From NCBI GenBank assembly GCA_037447605.1, contig CM074809.1, positions 1,471,199 to 1,535,198 on the forward strand: DNA of 64,000 nt, written 5' to 3'. Position 1 is the first letter of the stretch; every line of letters begins with the position of its first letter. The position numbers and the translations under genes are program-made. The notes below the pieces were generated by a model that ran no database searches, was not told the DNA's origin, and worked only from the letters and a program-made list of their open reading frames with translations. Below, one piece after another: positions 60,401 to 64,000 of the stretch. The stretch is from Zygnema circumcarinatum (lineage: Eukaryota; Streptophyta; Zygnematophyceae; Zygnematales; Zygnemataceae).

Positions 60401-63400
60401 GAGCTCTTCAGTGCAAACTTGCAGAGGGACTGCCTCCCGTCTCTCTGCCTCCCTCGGAGAAGCGGAAATGGGGCCCTTGCTTCCTCTGCCTGCAGCTATG
60501 GCTTCTAGAGTAGTAGTGCTCTCTACCCAGTCCGTTCGCCTTACAGTAGCAAGGGATGGGGGGGTTGGGCCGGGGAGAAGAGTTTGAAAGCTCTTAGGAG
60601 GGAGGAGTTCTGGCAGAGAGTCCAAAAGCGTGAGGAGACAAGGGGCCAAACTATGGGTGTGCCGCCTTAGAAGCAGGTCTAAGGCAGCACATTTGCCTGC
60701 CTGCGCCATGAGAAGTGCAATTGCCAACAGACTTTCGTCGCGAAAGTTGTAGTAGTCGGCAGGGACGAATCTGACAGTCGACATGCACAGGCAGGAGTGT
60801 CTGAGAGAGGGAAACATGCCCAAGTCGAGCTGTGACAGCCATAGAATTCAATCAAAACTGAAAGCGACCAAGTTCTTTACATGAATTTCCGAATGTCAGC
60901 CACTGCATGCCTTTTGGCAGAATCACCTGCCCATGGAGACCGCCATGTATGTCTCCAGTCGCTCCCGATATTGCAGCAGCCGAAGCCTTTGCCTGCGAAA
61001 CCACCATAGCCGTTCTTCCGCCTCCTCCCCCATCAACCCCTCTCTGATCAGCGCTATATCGCTGCTCCCTTGCTCTATGAACTGCTGAGTTTCCTGCAGC
61101 CCATAGTGTAGCAAAGCAGCCGCAGCTTCAGCAGTTCGAGGTCCATGACCAAGACACTCTTCCAGCAACCACCCTAAGTCGTGCACCCTCATAAGGTTGT
61201 CGCGGATGCTATGTCTCCCGCAGTCGGATAGACGCCACCTTTCCTTGTATACAACATCTGAATCGAGACCATAAGCGGCAGCTAAGGTCAGAGCCGCCCC
61301 ATACTCCTGCTCAGCCAAATGGATTTTCATCATCTCTTCGGGGCTGCGTTGAACGAGTGACACAAGCCTCCACCCGTGAAATGCAGATTCATCATCTGGG
61401 GAGTAATCATCACTTCCTTCCCTACGGCTACCAGAGGCGTAAGCCGTGCCTAGCAGCCATGGCAGCAGGCTTGTAGATTCACTAGGGGAAGCAGTAATAC
61501 CTTCGTTTTCCTGCCCACCCTGTGCACACAGTTGCGTCTCCAACACAAGCAAGCAGCCATTGCCAGCCCAACATAGACGGGGCTCAGCCTCAAAGAGCTC
61601 TGGGCGTGATCCTAACAAACTGAACCCTTCAGGAACAGTCTGCAGGGCCACTTGCCCCCCCTTCAGTGCTACTGCCAAAGCCTCCTCTCCCCACCATGCC
61701 ACATCCACTGCTTCCTCTACCTTCAGAGACACTCCCTCCTCCGGCCCTTTCCAGGGAACTGCATGGAAGCTCCAAGCATCGGAGTTTTGCAGCTGCCAAA
61801 CATGCACTTTCCCAAGTTCATCTACTACAGCCAAGCCTTGGCCTCCTGGGGAAAACCTGCTCACTGGAGGAGACCCGTCCAGCAGAACATCCTTACCAAG
61901 TGTGCGGTTTGGCCCGCTTATTGCACTGACGCAAAGAAGGTTACATTTGAACTTGGGGCCATCCTCCAGCTGCCACAGTGAGATAAATGGCGGCTCTGTC
62001 TCCGACCAAAGGCAGTTCACAAGGTTTTGTCTCAGTGGGAAGCAGATGTACTTGAAATGAAATCATCCGGCATCACATCATAAAACTCTTTTAACTCTCT
62101 ACGATACATTCCTTCCTTTTTGTGATATCGTACCGATTGTAGGAGAAAATAAAAATTTTGGCGCGTAACATGAAGAAATGTAGGGAATGAAATGTGGATT
62201 GAGACGCGTTGCTAGTCTAAACAGTGGCTCTCATACCTGCAGATGCTGTGGGGCCCACCACCGCGAGCAGGGCCTTTTGGGGGTGAAACGCAACACAAGA
62301 CACAGGTCTTCTATGCTGCCATCTGAGCGAGACTGAAGCCTCTTTGCTCGCAGAGTCTCCAATTGGTAGCTTGAATAGGGTAGCATTCTTGCTCACCAGA
62401 AGCACTTCATGGCTGCGCACAACCAATGCGCCGGTCATGCCGTAATTCATATGATATGTTAGAAACCTTCAGATTAGCCATTGATCATTCAAAAGATACA
62501 ATAGTCAGCTTCATCGATGCCCTGCAATCACTTAGTTGAGACAACACGAAAGCAAAATTCTGCAACTTGATCAAAAGTCGCTTCGCCAAGAGGTAGTGAT
62601 GAAGAATGAAAGACCCTGTGATAAGGGACAGAAGTGATGGGGCTAAACTCCCAACGAAGTTGTACATTACAGAGCTAGCCAACTGGGCACAAAAAGTAAT
62701 GTTTCGTCTCGTTTTCCACGACCATTTTCCTCCCTTTTGCTAGGAATATTCTCTTAACTTTATAGAAAAGAAATTGGTTTAAAATTTCGACAACCATTTT
62801 TTCAAGTATGTCTACAGACATTACCTAAGACCACAACGTTATCCTCATATTGTTGCCATCATTTGTCAGACATAGAGCTTTAAGCACTACATCCATAGGG
62901 ACTTGTTGTTGCTGAACTTCCTAAGTAACCCCTTTCTCCTGCTCCATTATCGTCACTATTGACAATAAGGCCATGATTCTAATGCTAGAGCAAGTTCGAC
63001 CGGACTGATTATTCCATAATTCCCTCAATCTTGTGGTTGGCTTCTCTCACCTTCTAACCGAACTTGTCCCTGGTCTTTTCCGAATAGCAAGGCCTACCAC
63101 CACCCCTTCTTTGCGCCATTCTCGGCGGGGAATCGTTTGTATCAGTTGTGCATTCTTGTCTAAAACATGCACCGCTCCTTTCGCAGGATTGAACACGGCC
63201 AATAGGCTTCCATCTTCGCTCCATGTAGCGTGCTGCAAGGCTGCCCTTGACCCCTCTGCCTGCGGCTCTGCCACACGCCGTATGACCTCAGTTAACAGGA
63301 TGGACTTTACTGAGCGAACAAGTGCCTGCTCTTCAACCTTCGACAGTTTCACTTGCTTGACATCTGACTAGTCAGTACTCTGTTTGAAATCAGTCTGAGT

Positions 63401-63652
63401 TTAACATTTTAGCCGCCAAGAGAGGTGAGGGAAGCACCAGAAAACACGCCCGCCACGTCTTCAAAGTTGCTTGAGCTCTCGAGCACCGTCAAGGTGGCGC
63501 CAAAAACGACAGCCGCTCGCTGCCCATCCGCCGACACCGCGAGGCTCCGCCTCGCAGTTGCCGGAAGTGCAGGGGATACCGCCGCGTTCCGGCGCCAAGA
63601 CCGCCATCCTCCTGCACCGGGGAAGATGCACCGCAGCGTTTCCAAGTCTGTC
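54439..63652 (-). CDS. MIP2: MIP2/NBAS-type ER tethering protein with WD and Sec39 domains, 5' end and two gaps unresolved
   Basis: Resolved exons: 63652-63438, 63363-63059, 62466-62237, 62050-60927, 60770-59600, 59506-59156, 59030-57833, 57732-57488 and 57387-54439 (983 codons with stop). Together they exceed 2,500 residues. Plant MIP2 (At5g24350) and animal NBAS are similarly large subunits of the Dsl1/NRZ complex that tethers Golgi-derived vesicles at the ER. The N-terminal part has WD/beta-propeller features (RRSLAVSADGQRAAVVFGATLTV, ATWSEDGSLLAVF, VSCVAFHPQKALLAVVG). After PEEMMKIHLAEQEYGAALTLAAAYGLD begins the long helical Sec39 region, continuing through FVPADYYNFRDESLL. From exon 62050 onward all phases match. 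Between 63059 and 62466, and between 62237 and 62050, phases do not match, so two small exons are missing from my model. A further upstream exon (about 63760-63711) and the true start lie near or beyond the window end. Confidence 0.85.
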
Positions 63653-64000
63653 CTTTAGTTTATCGGCTCAAAACGAGCATTAAAGTTGCATGTCTCTGAC
63701 CTTCACAACCAAATCCTGTACTGCAACGAGCCCCTGGGATGAAACTCGAACTTTAATACCTTCACATATCTCGATCAAAACAGAGATAAAATTGCACATT
63801 AGCCCCAAATGCGGAGCAGAAATTGGCGAGAAACTCACCACGGCGCGAGGAACTTGAGCCTTGCGGTGAACTGACCCTTCCAACTGCCTGCTCCCCCCTA
63901 GCCCGAATTCCTGCACGCATCAGATGCGAATCGTTCAAGCTGCAGCGATGGGAGTGCTCACTTGCCAAATAAAACGAATTCCAGAGGAGCTCACCTCCTG
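63653..64000 (-). other. Probable 5' exon(s) or leader of the MIP2-like gene
   Basis: A minus-strand stretch near 63760-63711 reads VSSQGLVAVQDLVVK before a GT, which resembles the short segment preceding the first propeller blade in plant MIP2. The phase does not match the next exon, so it is not included in the gene model. No start codon could be chosen. Confidence 0.3.

Noticed and set aside
1-64000. CRISPR arrays, phage, plasmid or bacterial operon features
   Set aside because: None seen. Introns, plant-type proteins and polyadenylation signals show a eukaryotic nuclear genome.

Overview
The window is nuclear DNA of a green-lineage (streptophyte) eukaryote. Its genes have many short GT-AG introns. 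The products point to land plants or their algal relatives: a plastid Fe-superoxide dismutase of the FSD2/PAP9 type, a UDP-glucuronate 4-epimerase, a tonoplast-type sugar transporter, a plant MIP2/NBAS tethering subunit and a PAIR1/PRD3-like meiotic protein. There is no operon logic, and genes lie on both strands every 4-6 kb. A non-seed plant or charophyte-grade genome seems likely, but I cannot fix the species.

Layout. 2.2-3.5 kb (+) plastid-type coiled-coil membrane protein of unknown role. 4.2-9.2 kb (-) DUF89 damage-control phosphatase, 13 exons. 10.3-14.1 kb (-) nucleolar GTPase NOG1. 14.9-15.3 kb, a 430-bp hAT-type MITE with intact ends and target duplication. 15.4-19.6 kb (+) Fe-SOD. 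21.0-24.8 kb (+) Ser/Pro-rich protein with a plant STAT-like beta domain. 26.0-30.3 kb (-) secreted LRR-EGF protein with a large GGGA/CCCT microsatellite in one intron. 33.0-36.0 kb (-) eIF4A. 37.7-40.3 kb (-) MFS sugar transporter. 41.3-44.8 kb (+) mitochondrial pyruvate dehydrogenase E1 alpha. 46.5-48.7 kb (+) PAIR1/PRD3 (Mer2-like) candidate. 51.7-53.6 kb (+) UDP-glucuronate 4-epimerase. 54.4-63.7 kb (-) very large MIP2/NBAS gene whose 5' end is unresolved near the window edge.

The genes are mostly housekeeping and do not form one pathway. Two serve ribosome biogenesis and translation (NOG1, eIF4A); both have telo-box motifs (AAACCCTA) in their upstream regions, as is common for plant translation genes. 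Intergenic spacers are rich in simple repeats (GGGA, CT, poly-C, CATGGGG, GGCAC) and in palindromic ACGT or GTAC clusters.

Exon models were built by eye from splice signals, phase continuity and remembered family sequences. In eight of the thirteen genes every proposed junction keeps frame from start to stop. The coiled-coil membrane protein and the epimerase splice cleanly but have uncertain starts. The LRR, PAIR1-like and MIP2 genes have unresolved 5' ends or gaps. The most interesting items are the STAT-like protein without an SH2 domain, the Mer2-like meiotic gene with possible extra 3' exons, and the intact hAT MITE.
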